Both the position numbers and the translations under genes were made by a program. Shown here piece by piece: positions 30,261 to 41,002 of a stretch of DNA of 64,000 bases. Under the pieces are notes generated by a model. That model made no database searches. It was not told where the DNA came from and was given only the letters and a program-made list of their open reading frames with translations. The stretch's first letter is position 1; each line of letters starts with the position of its first letter. Source of the DNA: Bacillota bacterium (lineage in GTDB: Bacteria > Bacillota_I > Bacilli_A > RF39 > UBA660); the NCBI GenBank assembly GCA_015059365.1, contig SVAO01000001.1:1-64000 (forward strand), written 5' to 3'.

Positions 30261-30360
30261 TAGGTGATATCGAGTGGAAAAAGTAGACAAAATGTATACC
30301 TGGGGGGGGGTATTTAAAAACTAAATTTAATTTATAGGTGGTATATTTTGATATCACCTA
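30261..30360 (+). repeat. 11-bp perfect inverted repeat closing a structured leader containing a G9 homopolymer
   Basis: TAGGTGATATC (30261-30271) / GATATCACCTA (30350-30360); inner TATACC/GGTATA; G9 at 30302-30310. Confidence 0.8.
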
Positions 30361-30381
30361 ATAAGAAAAGGAGTAAGAGGT

Positions 30382-30966
30382 ATGGAAAGAAAAAATAGAG
30401 TATTAACTGTAATAGTAACAGTGCTAATGTTAGTAATTTTTGGTTTGGTAGGATTTATTATTTATGATAAAGTAATTAATAAAACAAATGAACCTAATAT
30501 AGAAGATAATAATAATGGAAATTCAAAAATTGAAGTAACATCTGGATTGAAGTCTGAATTAAGGAAATTAATTCCTACTGTTAAGTACTGTAATCAATAT
30601 TTATATAAACAATATAATGGTAGTTCATTTAAAAGTACTGATTTAACTCAAGAGGATAAAACATCAAATTTTGATGAATGCCAGGGGATTTTAGGTGTTT
30701 ATCACACTGAGTATAAATATGACAGTACAGACAAAGAAGTATATTTATATGACTATGTTTTATTGTATGATCAAGAAGGTTCGGATGAATGTTCTGGATG
30801 TTCTTATGGAAAAGATTACAATAACATAAATATTAAAGAAAGTAGTATTGAAATTATAAATAACAAAGTTTCAGATTCATCGCTAAAAAAATATGGACAA
30901 GTTTATAAATACACATTCAAATTAATTGATGGTAATTATGAATATGTAAGTACTGAAGCAAACTAA
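30382..30966 (+). CDS. hypothetical membrane-anchored extracytoplasmic protein
   Basis: N-terminal TM VLTVIVTVLMLVIFGLVGFIIYD; Cys-containing ectodomain. Confidence 0.7.
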   Translation: MERKNRVLTVIVTVLMLVIFGLVGFIIYDKVINKTNEPNIEDNNNGNSKIEVTSGLKSELRKLIPTVKYCNQYLYKQYNGSSFKSTDLTQEDKTSNFDECQGILGVYHTEYKYDSTDKEVYLYDYVLLYDQEGSDECSGCSYGKDYNNINIKESSIEIINNKVSDSSLKKYGQVYKYTFKLIDGNYEYVSTEAN

Positions 30967-31097
30967 AGGTAGAAGCAAATGTGATTCATTTGCTTTTTTT
31001 AAATAATTTAAAAAAAGAGGTTTTAATTTTTATAAATGTGTGTTAAAATTATCTATAGTAGAGTGGGTAGAGGCCCCTGGATTTTAGGAGGATAAAT

Positions 31098-31511
31098 ATG
31101 GGATTTTTAAAGAAAATGTTTAAAGAAGAGGAAAATGATTTTTTTAATACTAATAATGTTAGTGATTCATATTATAATTTAAAGCCAGAAGAAGCTTTGG
31201 CGGAGAATGATGGCGGTTCTAAGATGATTCTTTTAGAACCACGTGCTTATTCTGAATCACAACAAATAGTAGATCATTTAAAAAATAGAAATACAGTAGT
31301 AGTTAATTTAAAAAGAGTTACTAGTGATCAAGCTAAGAGAATTGTTGATTTCTTAAGTGGAACAATTTATGCGATTGGTGGAGAAATCCAAAAAATTGGT
31401 GGAGGAATTTTCTTATGTACACCAAACAATGTAAATATTCAAGGTAAGATTACTGATGAAAAAGACGGTAAAGATATTCATGATAACGACGATATTAATA
31501 TAGAATGGTAA
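31098..31511 (+). CDS. sepF: cell division protein SepF
   Basis: [66 protein letters not shown]. Confidence 0.95.
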   Translation: MGFLKKMFKEEENDFFNTNNVSDSYYNLKPEEALAENDGGSKMILLEPRAYSESQQIVDHLKNRNTVVVNLKRVTSDQAKRIVDFLSGTIYAIGGEIQKIGGGIFLCTPNNVNIQGKITDEKDGKDIHDNDDINIEW

Positions 31512-31573
31512 AAATGTTTTGAAAAAAAGAAAATAGTGTGCTACAATATCGTGTAGTGCCAATGAGGTGAGTT

Positions 31574-32023
31574 ATGGAAAAATTTACAAAGACACTTCGT
31601 GGCTATGATCCTAATGAGGTAAATGCTTTTATTGATCAGATTATTAACCAAGTTGAACATATGGTTAATGATATTAAAGTTAAGAATAACAAGATTACTA
31701 GTTTGGAAGAGGAAGTTGCTAATTTGAAACACAAACTAGAACAATACGAGAGAATGGAAGCGACCTTGAATAGGGCAATAATTATGGCAGAACGTACAAG
31801 TGAACAAATAAAGTTGACTGCACATCAAGAAAGTGAAACACTTATTAATGATGCAAAAAGAAATGCGAATAGAATTGTTAATGACGCTTTACTTCGTGCG
31901 GAGAAAACAGAAATGGAAGCAGATATGTTACGCCGTAATGTAACCATTTTTAAACGTCGTTTAAAAGAAATAATTGAAACTCAATTAGAAATGGTTAACG
32001 ATATTGAAAAAGTTAATTTTTAA
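31574..32023 (+). CDS. divIVA: DivIVA domain protein
   Basis: FTKTLRGYDPNEVNAFIDQII.. coiled coil. Confidence 0.9.
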   Translation: MEKFTKTLRGYDPNEVNAFIDQIINQVEHMVNDIKVKNNKITSLEEEVANLKHKLEQYERMEATLNRAIIMAERTSEQIKLTAHQESETLINDAKRNANRIVNDALLRAEKTEMEADMLRRNVTIFKRRLKEIIETQLEMVNDIEKVNF

Positions 32024-32029
32024 AACAAA

Positions 32030-32235
32030 AGAAAGAGACGTTATAATAAACTTTTTTAAAGAGAGTCTATGGTTGGTGTGAATAGATAAAAAAGCATTAT
32101 AAGAATCACTCTGGATGTATTTGGTGGATAAAGCTAAATCGGTAACGCGTTATAGTTTTAAGTGTATAAGTATTTATAAAATAAGGTGGTACCGCGGGTA
32201 ATGCTCGTCCTTAAAATAGGTACTTTTTTTTTACA
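32030..32235 (+). promoter_or_regulatory. T-box leader upstream of ileS
   Basis: gagagtctatggttggtgtgaatagat..aatcactctgga; ggtaacgcgttatag; GGTGGTACCGCGGGTAATGCTCGTCC. Confidence 0.9.
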
Positions 32236-32251
32236 TTAATAGGAGGTTAGT

Positions 32252-35200
32252 ATGAAAAAGTTTGAAGCACTAGATAAAAGAAAAATAAATGAGGTTGAAA
32301 AAGATATTTTAAAATATTGGGAAGAACACAAAATTTTTGAAAAATCTATTGAAAATCGTAGTAAAGATAATAATTTTGTTTTCTATGATGGTCCAGCGAC
32401 CGCTAATGGTATGCCAGGATTACATCATATGTTACCTAAAGTTTTAAAAGATACTTTTGGAAAGTATCAAACTATGAAAGGACATAGAGTACTTCGTAAA
32501 GTAGGATGGGATACTCATGGCCTTCCAGTAGAATTACAGGTTGAAAAACAATTAGGGTTTAAGTCTAAAAATGATATTGAAAAATATGGAATTGAACCTT
32601 TTAATCAAAAATGCCGTGAAAGTGTTTGGGAAAATGAAGCTGCATTTACACGTCTTACTAAAGAAATGGGACAATTTATTGATCTAGAACATCCTTATGT
32701 GACATATGATAATAACTACATTGAAACAGAATGGTGGATTTTAAAGAAATTTTTTGATGAAAATTTATTTTATGAAGGATATAAAATTTTACCATATTGT
32801 CCTAGATGTGGAACTGGTCTTGCTAGTCATGAGGTTGCTCAAGGATATAAAGATGTTACAGTTAATACAGTGACAGTTCCATTTAAATTAAAAGATGAAG
32901 ATTGTTACTTTTTAGTATGGACAACAACACCTTGGACCTTAATGGCCAATGTTGGTTTGTGTGTTAATCCAAATGAAGAATACATTAAAGCAGAATCTAT
33001 GGGATATAAGTTTATAGTTGCTAAAAAACTTGCTAATAAAGTTTTAGGTGATGAATATGAGATTTTAGAAACTTATACTGGACGTGATTTAGAGTTTAAA
33101 GAATATGAACAATTATTACCATTTATTAAAGTAAATAAAAAAGCATTCTTTGTAACATGTGATACATATGTAACCATGGAAGATGGTACAGGAATAGTTC
33201 ATATTGCCCCTGCGTTTGGTGCAGATGATTATGAAGTTGGAAAATTTTATGATTTACCAGTTGTAAATCCGGTAGGAGAAGATGGTAAATATTTAGAAGG
33301 ACCATGGCAAGGAAGATTTGTAATGGATTCTGACTTAGAACTTGATATTATTAAATATTTAAAAGAAAATGACAAACTATTTAAGAAAGAAAAATTAGTT
33401 CATAACTATCCACATTGTTGGAGATGTGATACACCACTTCTTTATTATTCAAAACCAAGTTGGTATATTAAAACTACTGCATTTAAAGATAAGATTATTG
33501 AAAACAATAATACTGTTAATTGGCATCCATCATATGTTGGAGAGAAACGTTTTGATAATTGGTTAGAAAACATGAATGACTGGGCTGTATCAAGAAGTCG
33601 TTATTGGGGAACCCCACTTCCACTTTGGAGATGTGAGTGTGGATATGACCACATGATTGGTTCCAGAAAAGAATTAGTAGAAATGTCTATTGAAGAAATT
33701 GATGAAACAATTGATTTGCATAGACCATATGTTGATGATGTTCATTTGAAATGTCCAAAATGTGGTAAACCAATGACTAGAGTGGTAGACGTTATCGATT
33801 GCTGGTTTGATTCAGGTGCTATGCCTTTTGCTCAATACCATTATCCTTTTGAAAATAAAGAATTATTTGAAGAACAATATCCAGCAGATTTTATTTCTGA
33901 AGGAATTGATCAAACAAGAGGTTGGTTCTATGTACTTTTAGTTATTGGTACATTTGTAACTGGTAAGAGCCCATATAAAAACGTATTAGTTAATGATTTA
34001 TTATTAGATAAATATGGAAAGAAAATGCATAAAAGTAGAGGTAATGCAATTAATCCATTTGAATTAATTGAAAAATATGGGGCTGATACAATTAGATGGT
34101 ATTTACCTTATGTATCACCAGTATGGACACCAATTAAATTTGATGAAGAAGGATTAAAAGAAGTTTATTCTAAATTTATTAGTACATTAAAAAATACTTA
34201 TTCATTCTTTGAAATGTATGCAAATGCTGATAATGTTGATCCTCGTACTTATAGTGTTGAATATGAAGAACGTGATATTACTGATAAATGGTTGCTTTCT
34301 AAATTAAATAAGTTAATTAAAGATGTAACTAATGCTTATGATGAATATGATTTAACACGTGTTGTAAGAAGTGTCACTAATTTCATTAATGAGGATTTAT
34401 CGAACTGGTATATCCGTGGTAATCGTCGTAGATTCTGGGAAAGTGAACTTACTTTAGATAAAAAAGCAGTTTATTTGACTACATATGAAGTTTTACTTGC
34501 TTTATCTAAATTAATCGCACCACTTACTCCGTATATTGCTGAGGAAATGTATCAAAAATTAACAGGCTTAGAATCAGTTCATTTAGAAGATTTCCCTCAA
34601 TATGATGAAAAAGTAATAGATGAAAAAATAGAAGAAAAAATGGATTTAGTTAGAGATATTTGTTCTTTAGGAAGATTTGCTCGTGAAGAAGCTAAAATTA
34701 AAGTTAGACAACCAATAAGTGAACTTATTTTAGCGTATGATAACAAACATTTAGTAGAAACTTTAGAAGATACTGTTAAAGAGGAATTAAATATTAAAAA
34801 TATTTTATATATTGAAGATATGACTAAATATATGGACTATATAATTAAACCAAACTTTAAAGAAGTGGGAAGAGTATTAGGACCAAAAATAAAAGTTTTC
34901 CAAACAGAACTTACTAAATTAACTAATGAAGATATTGAAGCAATTAAAAATGGTTCTATTTTCATGGATTTAGATGGAGAAAAAATTGAGGTTAATTCTT
35001 CAATGGTAGATATTACTGTTAAGGTAAAAGAAGGATATTGCAGTAGCAATAACGGAAAAACTTTTGTTATTTTAAACACAGAATTAACTGAAGAATTAAT
35101 TACTGAAGGAATTGCTCGTGAATTAATTAGAAAAATTCAAAGTTTGCGTAAGGAAGCCGATTTAGTTATTACAGATCATATTAAAGTTTATTATAATGGT

Positions 35201-35347
35201 AATAGCCAAATTGATAAAGCTATTGATATGCATTATGAATTTATTTCAGGAGAAACTTTGGCAAACTCAATTACTAAAGTTGAATCTTTAACTGAAAGTT
35301 ATGATATCAATGATATTAAAACTTATTTAAGTATTGAAAGAGATTAG
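32252..35347 (+). CDS. ileS: isoleucyl-tRNA synthetase
   Basis: YDGPATANGMPGLHHMLPKVLKD; KMHKSRGNAINP. Confidence 0.97.
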   Translation: MKKFEALDKRKINEVEKDILKYWEEHKIFEKSIENRSKDNNFVFYDGPATANGMPGLHHMLPKVLKDTFGKYQTMKGHRVLRKVGWDTHGLPVELQVEKQLGFKSKNDIEKYGIEPFNQKCRESVWENEAAFTRLTKEMGQFIDLEHPYVTYDNNYIETEWWILKKFFDENLFYEGYKILPYCPRCGTGLASHEVAQGYKDVTVNTVTVPFKLKDEDCYFLVWTTTPWTLMANVGLCVNPNEEYIKAESMGYKFIVAKKLANKVLGDEYEILETYTGRDLEFKEYEQLLPFIKVNKKAFFVTCDTYVTMEDGTGIVHIAPAFGADDYEVGKFYDLPVVNPVGEDGKYLEGPWQGRFVMDSDLELDIIKYLKENDKLFKKEKLVHNYPHCWRCDTPLLYYSKPSWYIKTTAFKDKIIENNNTVNWHPSYVGEKRFDNWLENMNDWAVSRSRYWGTPLPLWRCECGYDHMIGSRKELVEMSIEEIDETIDLHRPYVDDVHLKCPKCGKPMTRVVDVIDCWFDSGAMPFAQYHYPFENKELFEEQYPADFISEGIDQTRGWFYVLLVIGTFVTGKSPYKNVLVNDLLLDKYGKKMHKSRGNAINPFELIEKYGADTIRWYLPYVSPVWTPIKFDEEGLKEVYSKFISTLKNTYSFFEMYANADNVDPRTYSVEYEERDITDKWLLSKLNKLIKDVTNAYDEYDLTRVVRSVTNFINEDLSNWYIRGNRRRFWESELTLDKKAVYLTTYEVLLALSKLIAPLTPYIAEEMYQKLTGLESVHLEDFPQYDEKVIDEKIEEKMDLVRDICSLGRFAREEAKIKVRQPISELILAYDNKHLVETLEDTVKEELNIKNILYIEDMTKYMDYIIKPNFKEVGRVLGPKIKVFQTELTKLTNEDIEAIKNGSIFMDLDGEKIEVNSSMVDITVKVKEGYCSSNNGKTFVILNTELTEELITEGIARELIRKIQSLRKEADLVITDHIKVYYNGNSQIDKAIDMHYEFISGETLANSITKVESLTESYDINDIKTYLSIERD

Positions 35348-35472
35348 AGTTTTAAACTCTAATCTTTTTTTGATTAAAATATTTTTGCTACAGGATATAA
35401 AATGGTAATATAATAAACTTTTGTCAAATTTACATAAAACCCTTTACAAAGGGTATTTTTTGTACTAAAATA

Positions 35473-35506
35473 GTGGTAGACAGTGGTTAAATGTGGAGAA
35501 AAGTGG
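35473..35506 (+). promoter_or_regulatory. MraZ-binding box: four GTGG direct repeats at exact 10-bp period
   Basis: GTGGtagacaGTGGttaaatGTGGagaaaaGTGG (35473, 35483, 35493, 35503). Confidence 0.85.
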
Positions 35507-35514
35507 GTGATTTT

Positions 35515-35949
35515 ATGTTCATGGGGGAATATCATTACACAATAGACGACAAAGGCAGATTAACCATACCAGCTAAGTTAAGATATGAATTAGGTGAAAG
35601 TTTTATAGTAACACGTGGATTAGATGGGTGTTTATTTATATATCCAAAAAGTGAATGGGAAAATATAATCCATAAATATAAAGAGTTACCTAATACTAAA
35701 GATGCTCGTAATTTTATGCGTTTCTTCTTATCTGGGGCTACTGTATGTGAATTTGATAAACAAGGGAGAATTAACATTAATGCACCATTAATGAAATATG
35801 CAGATTTAACCAAAGATTGCATAATTATTGGTGTAAATGACAGACTTGAAATTTGGAGTAAAGAACGTTGGGAAGAATTTATTGATGTTAATGAAGATAG
35901 TTTATCAGATATTGCGGACAAGTTATTTTCTAGTAATTTAAATATTTAG
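35515..35949 (+). CDS. mraZ: transcriptional regulator MraZ
   Basis: MGEYHYTIDDKGRLTIPAKLRYELG...GLDGCLFIYP. Confidence 0.96.
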   Translation: MFMGEYHYTIDDKGRLTIPAKLRYELGESFIVTRGLDGCLFIYPKSEWENIIHKYKELPNTKDARNFMRFFLSGATVCEFDKQGRININAPLMKYADLTKDCIIIGVNDRLEIWSKERWEEFIDVNEDSLSDIADKLFSSNLNI

Positions 35950-35957
35950 GAGGAAAT

Positions 35958-36875
35958 ATGCATAAGAGTGTTTTACTTGAAGAGTCTTTAAAATTTTTAA
36001 ATATAAAAGAAAATAGCGTTATTGTTGATTGTACATTAGGATATGGCGGGCATAGTAGTAACATATTAAAAGAAATTAAAAAGGGGTTTCTTTTCGCCTT
36101 TGATCAAGATGATGAAGCAATCAAATTTAGTCATGACAGGTTAGAGAAAATCAGCGACAATTATGAAATCATCCGCAGTAATTTTGTTCACTTAAAAAAA
36201 GAATTAGAATTGAGAAACGTTTCTCAAGTGGATGGAATTTTATATGATTTAGGTGTTTCAAGTCCACAGTTAGATGAATCAGAGCGTGGATTTAGTTTCC
36301 ATAATGATGCAAAACTTGATATGAGAATGGATACAACAGCAAGTCTTTCAGCTTATGAAGTAGTAAATAACTACTCTTACGATGAACTAGTTAGAATCTT
36401 TAGAGATTATGGTGAGGAAAAGTTTGCTACATCTATTGCTAAAAAAATAGTAAATGTAAGGCAAAAAAAAAATATAGAAACTACATTAGAACTAGTCGAT
36501 ATAGTTAAATCTAGTGTTCCAGAAAAGTATAAAAGAGAAAAGCATCCTGCAAGAAAAGTTTTTCAAGCGATTAGAATTGAAGTTAACAATGAACTTGGAG
36601 TGTTTGAGGACAGTTTGAACCAAGCTTTAGATATGATTAAGGTTGGGGGAAGGATTTGTGTTATAACATTTCATTCATTAGAAGATAGAATGTGTAAAGA
36701 GATATTTAAGAGGGTTAGCAGTGTTGATAAGGAATTACAAAAATTACCAATAATTCCAGAAAAGTATCAACCTAGGTTTAAAGTTATTGCAAATATTGAA
36801 CCAAGTGATAAAGAAATAGAAGAAAATAATCGTTCAAGAAGTGCAAGATTAAGAGTAATCGAGAGGGTTAGATAA
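35958..36875 (+). CDS. rsmH: 16S rRNA m4C1402 methyltransferase RsmH
   Basis: DCTLGYGGHSSNIL; LYDLGVSSPQLDESERGFSF; ITFHSLEDR. Confidence 0.96.
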   Translation: MHKSVLLEESLKFLNIKENSVIVDCTLGYGGHSSNILKEIKKGFLFAFDQDDEAIKFSHDRLEKISDNYEIIRSNFVHLKKELELRNVSQVDGILYDLGVSSPQLDESERGFSFHNDAKLDMRMDTTASLSAYEVVNNYSYDELVRIFRDYGEEKFATSIAKKIVNVRQKKNIETTLELVDIVKSSVPEKYKREKHPARKVFQAIRIEVNNELGVFEDSLNQALDMIKVGGRICVITFHSLEDRMCKEIFKRVSSVDKELQKLPIIPEKYQPRFKVIANIEPSDKEIEENNRSRSARLRVIERVR

Positions 36876-36876
36876 C

Positions 36877-37173
36877 ATGCAGAAGAAAAGAACAAAAATA
36901 GTTAGGTTTACTAAAGGAGAAAAACTATTGTATGGGTGTGCAATAGTTGCTTTAACTTGTACTTTTTTAATAAAAATATTTTGTGGTGCGGGAGTAGGGC
37001 ATTTAAACATGAGTGTCGAAAAACTTCAGTATAATATTAATACACAAAGAAAAACTAACGAAAGTTTAACTATGAAAATTAATGAGTTAACTGCATTTGA
37101 CAATGTAAAAGATCTAGTTAAAGATATGGGATTGGCATATAACAATGAAAATGTTATAATTATTGGTGAATAG
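36877..37173 (+). CDS. FtsL-like division protein
   Basis: Position between rsmH and PBP; single TM plus short coiled region. Confidence 0.7.
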   Translation: MQKKRTKIVRFTKGEKLLYGCAIVALTCTFLIKIFCGAGVGHLNMSVEKLQYNINTQRKTNESLTMKINELTAFDNVKDLVKDMGLAYNNENVIIIGE

Positions 37174-37185
37174 TCGAGGTGGCAT

Positions 37186-39327
37186 ATGAAAACAAGAAAG
37201 GAAAAAAATCAATCTTGGAGTTTTCCAGGAAAAGTTTTTATTACTTTTCTTGTTTTTATTTTGATTCTTTTTGTTCAATATGCGTATGTTGCATTATTTC
37301 CTTCAGTATATGGAATAAATATGGAAAAATTTGCAAGTAACCGTTATACAGTAAGTTCTATTTTAAGAGCAAAGAGAGGAAATCTTTTTGATTCAGAAGG
37401 TAATCTTCTTGCACTTAATGTATCATCCTATACAGTGATTGCTTATCTTTCAGAAAGTCGTACAGGTAGTTCAAAAATTCCTTTGCATGTTGTAGATAAA
37501 CAAGCAACCGCAGAAGCTTTATCGCCTTTAATAAATATGAGTGTAGAAACTATTTTGGGTTTATTAAATAGAAATGCTTATCAAGTTGAACTTGGTCCTG
37601 GAGGTAGAGGGATTACAGAATTAAAAAAAGAGGAAATAGAAGATTTAAATTTACCTGGAATTGATTTTATAGAGGATCAAAAAAGGTATTATCCTAATGG
37701 GGATTTTGCGTCATATATTTTGGGTTATGCTAAAAAGCAAGAAGATGGAACTATTTTAGGTGAACTTGGCATTGAATCAAAATATGAAAGTATTTTAAAA
37801 GGAACTGATGGTAGTACACAGTATCAACAAGATCGCTATGGTTATAAAATACCCGATACTCCAGAAACTACAATTGAACCAATTGATGGTAGCGATATTT
37901 ATTTAACTATTGATTCGGGCGTTCAAAGATTTTTAGAATCAGCCATGAAAGAGAATAATAAAAAATATTCTCCTGAGTGGGCAGTATTAACAGTTATGGA
38001 TGCGAAGACAGGAAAGATATTAGGAAGTTCAACAACACCTTCATATGATCCGAATATACTTAATATCACTAATTATGAAAATCCCTTAGTTACTTATGCA
38101 TATGAGCCTGGAAGTACTATGAAAATATATTCATACATGTGTGTAATGGAAAATAGTAATTATAATGGTGAATTAACTTATAAATCTGGTCATATTGATA
38201 TTGGTGAAGAATCAATTCAAGATTGGAATGGTAAAGGTTGGGGACATATTACTTATGATTTAGGTTTTGAATATTCAAGTAATGTGGCAATTGTAGAATT
38301 AGTTCAACAAAATATAAATAAACAGATTTTAAAAGAATGTTATCAAAAATATGGCTTTGGTCAGTTAACAGGTGTTGAGTTAAGTCGTGAGCAATCAGGT
38401 AGTCTTAAGTTTAATTATCCGATCGAGGTTGCAACAGCTTCGTTTGGGCAAGGAATTGCTACAACACCAATTCAAAATTTACAAGCACTAACAATAATTG
38501 CTAACAATGGTAAAATGGTTAAACCAAAGATTATTGAAAAAATTGTAGACTCAAAGACTGGAGAAATCACTTATGAATATTCTTTAGATATGAGTGAACA
38601 AATTGTTAGCGTAGAAACTATAAATAAGATAAAAGAATTAATGAATAATGTTGTTACTGGAGAAAATGAAGGAACAACTGGAAGACTTTACAATATTGAA
38701 GGTTTAGATATTATTGGTAAAACTGGAACTTCTCAATATTATGATATTGAAGGTGGTGGATATAGTACTGGTAAGAATAACTATATTTATTCTTTTGCAG
38801 GTATGTTTCCGAAAGACAATCCAGAAATAATAATTTATGGTTCTGTCAAGAATCCTTCTTGGAATACAAGTGTTGGTTTAGCTAATATGGTTACTACTGT
38901 TTCTAAAGATATTGCTAAATATTTAAATATAAATATGGAAACAAATAAAGATGACTTGACTAAAGAATATATTGTAGAATCATTTATTAATAATGATGTT
39001 GATGATGTTGTAAAAAAACTTCAAGATTATGGAATAAAAACTACTATAATTGGAGAGGGTAACAAAGTTATAAGACAATCAGCTATGGTTAATAGTACTC
39101 TTTTAAGTGGAGATAGAGTTGTTTTGATAACTAATGATAAAAATATAACAATGCCTAGTGTTCGTGGATGGTCTAGAAGAGAAATAATTATTTTGTGTGA
39201 TTTATTAAATATAAAATATGAATTCGAGGGATATGGGTATGCTATAAGTCAAAGCATTGCGGCAGGAGAAGTTATTAACAAAGATACAGTATTAACTACT
39301 ATTTTAGAAAGCAAATTAGAAGAATAA
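37186..39327 (+). CDS. class B penicillin-binding protein with C-terminal PASTA domains (first copy)
   Basis: RGNLFDSEGNLLA; YEPGSTMK; SSN; GKTGTSQ motifs. Confidence 0.92.
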   Translation: MKTRKEKNQSWSFPGKVFITFLVFILILFVQYAYVALFPSVYGINMEKFASNRYTVSSILRAKRGNLFDSEGNLLALNVSSYTVIAYLSESRTGSSKIPLHVVDKQATAEALSPLINMSVETILGLLNRNAYQVELGPGGRGITELKKEEIEDLNLPGIDFIEDQKRYYPNGDFASYILGYAKKQEDGTILGELGIESKYESILKGTDGSTQYQQDRYGYKIPDTPETTIEPIDGSDIYLTIDSGVQRFLESAMKENNKKYSPEWAVLTVMDAKTGKILGSSTTPSYDPNILNITNYENPLVTYAYEPGSTMKIYSYMCVMENSNYNGELTYKSGHIDIGEESIQDWNGKGWGHITYDLGFEYSSNVAIVELVQQNINKQILKECYQKYGFGQLTGVELSREQSGSLKFNYPIEVATASFGQGIATTPIQNLQALTIIANNGKMVKPKIIEKIVDSKTGEITYEYSLDMSEQIVSVETINKIKELMNNVVTGENEGTTGRLYNIEGLDIIGKTGTSQYYDIEGGGYSTGKNNYIYSFAGMFPKDNPEIIIYGSVKNPSWNTSVGLANMVTTVSKDIAKYLNINMETNKDDLTKEYIVESFINNDVDDVVKKLQDYGIKTTIIGEGNKVIRQSAMVNSTLLSGDRVVLITNDKNITMPSVRGWSRREIIILCDLLNIKYEFEGYGYAISQSIAAGEVINKDTVLTTILESKLEE

Positions 39328-39413
39328 TTTGCTTTTTTGTTTACAGATTTAAATGTAAAGATTATTGACGATTGGTTTATTCGGTGTTATTATTAAAATA
39401 GGTGGTGGCATAG

Positions 39414-40694
39414 ATGGAAGAAGAAAATAAAAAAACAGGTGGTACTTTTCATGTTGTAAGTGAGGAAAATATATATGATGATGATATTGTAGACAGATTT
39501 AGAGAATCCGGTGGTTTACATAGTAGTGAAACCAAAGAAGAATCAATAACAACGAAAGAAGGACGAAAAAAAGTTGTAAAAACAACACGAACAGTTACCG
39601 AAGAATATGTTACAATTGATTTAAAAAATGGAATTAAAGCAAAACATGTTGATGGTAAGTTTGTAGTTCAGTTGCCTAATGGTAGTGAACAGTTTGTTAC
39701 TGATGAAGAACTTAGTAAATGGTTTGAAAATGGAATTGGTGACGGTACATATGCTCGTGTAAATGGAGTTAGAAAAGTAACAGTGTATGAAAAGACTGAA
39801 GTGTTGAAAAAGAAAAAGAAGCGTGCTTTCTTTTTGTTATTGTTACTTCCTTTATTGTTAAGTTTATTATTAAGCCTTGGTAGATGTGGCAAAAAGCAAA
39901 ACAATCAAGGTGGTGATTTTAATATTTCAGATATTCCAGATATTCCTGATAATCCTGATGGTATAGTTCAGATTGATGATAGTATTAATGATATAGATAA
40001 AATCGTAAAGATGATTTATCAGCAGAAGATTAGTGAAATTCTTGATGTTTTAGAACCAGGAATGATTGCTAAAGAAACAGCGGATGCTCTTGATGCTGCT
40101 GATTATGATATGGAATTACTTAAAAAAAGCGGATGTGCTAGTGAAGATATTATTGATAATTATGGTACAATTTATAAAGGAATTATAAAACCAAGTGCTG
40201 ATTATATACAAAGATTGAATACATTTAGGGAAGCAATTAAAAATCCTGATAGTATGACTCCAGAACAAATGCTTTCAACAGCTCATGGATTATTAATGGA
40301 GTATCAACAAATGGTTGAAAATTCAATAGCTGCGGTTTCTCTACATGCTGATACTACAAAACGTTGCATTGATGAAGGTCTTAGAGATGAAAATTATGTA
40401 TATCCATATAAACACGAATTAGGTGTGTTAAATGAACAAAAACAAAATTTAGTAACGAGAGGAACAAAAATTGCTACATTACTTTCTTCTTTTTCCGAAT
40501 TAGATAAATATAAAGAAGATATTATATCTGGTAAAATTAAATACACTGAAGTACAAAATGGAGTCATATTGTTTTTTGAAAATGGTGAGGTACAATTGGT
40601 TCAAACTGCTAGTTTTACATATAGTCAAGAAGGACCAAAACAAGATTTTGAACCTGACCAATTATCTAGTGGCGAAGACGAGAAAACACGTTAG
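39414..40694 (+). CDS. hypothetical bitopic membrane protein inside the dcw cluster
   Basis: Single Leu-rich TM (AFFLLLLLPLLLSLLLSLGRC) after Lys cluster; no family recognised. Confidence 0.7.
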   Translation: MEEENKKTGGTFHVVSEENIYDDDIVDRFRESGGLHSSETKEESITTKEGRKKVVKTTRTVTEEYVTIDLKNGIKAKHVDGKFVVQLPNGSEQFVTDEELSKWFENGIGDGTYARVNGVRKVTVYEKTEVLKKKKKRAFFLLLLLPLLLSLLLSLGRCGKKQNNQGGDFNISDIPDIPDNPDGIVQIDDSINDIDKIVKMIYQQKISEILDVLEPGMIAKETADALDAADYDMELLKKSGCASEDIIDNYGTIYKGIIKPSADYIQRLNTFREAIKNPDSMTPEQMLSTAHGLLMEYQQMVENSIAAVSLHADTTKRCIDEGLRDENYVYPYKHELGVLNEQKQNLVTRGTKIATLLSSFSELDKYKEDIISGKIKYTEVQNGVILFFENGEVQLVQTASFTYSQEGPKQDFEPDQLSSGEDEKTR

Positions 40695-40703
40695 GAGGAT
40701 AAT

Positions 40704-40931
40704 ATGAATTTTGAAAAAGATCAAATCTTAACATTAGAAAATAATCTAGAATATTTAGTTGTAGATATAGTTAATTATAACAATAATCAATATTTATACT
40801 TAGTTCGTATGGATGAAGATAAGTTTAATATAGTTAAAGTTATAAATGAAAATGGTATTATTGGATTAGGTAAATTAAGTGATGAAGAATATTATAATGT
40901 TTTAGAACTACTTCATAAGCAAAATCAATAA
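40704..40931 (+). CDS. small hypothetical protein (DUF1292-like pattern)
   Basis: aggagg RBS; ILTLENNLEYLVVDIVNYNNNQYLYLVRMDED. Confidence 0.6.
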   Translation: MNFEKDQILTLENNLEYLVVDIVNYNNNQYLYLVRMDEDKFNIVKVINENGIIGLGKLSDEEYYNVLELLHKQNQ

Positions 40932-41002
40932 ATAAATTAGGGAACTTATATATTAAGTTTCTTTTTTTTATATTATGGACATACAATTATAGTGGTGATA
41001 AT

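Noticed and set aside
35535-35921. 128-aa - strand ORF
   Set aside because: Antisense to mraZ, which is unambiguous
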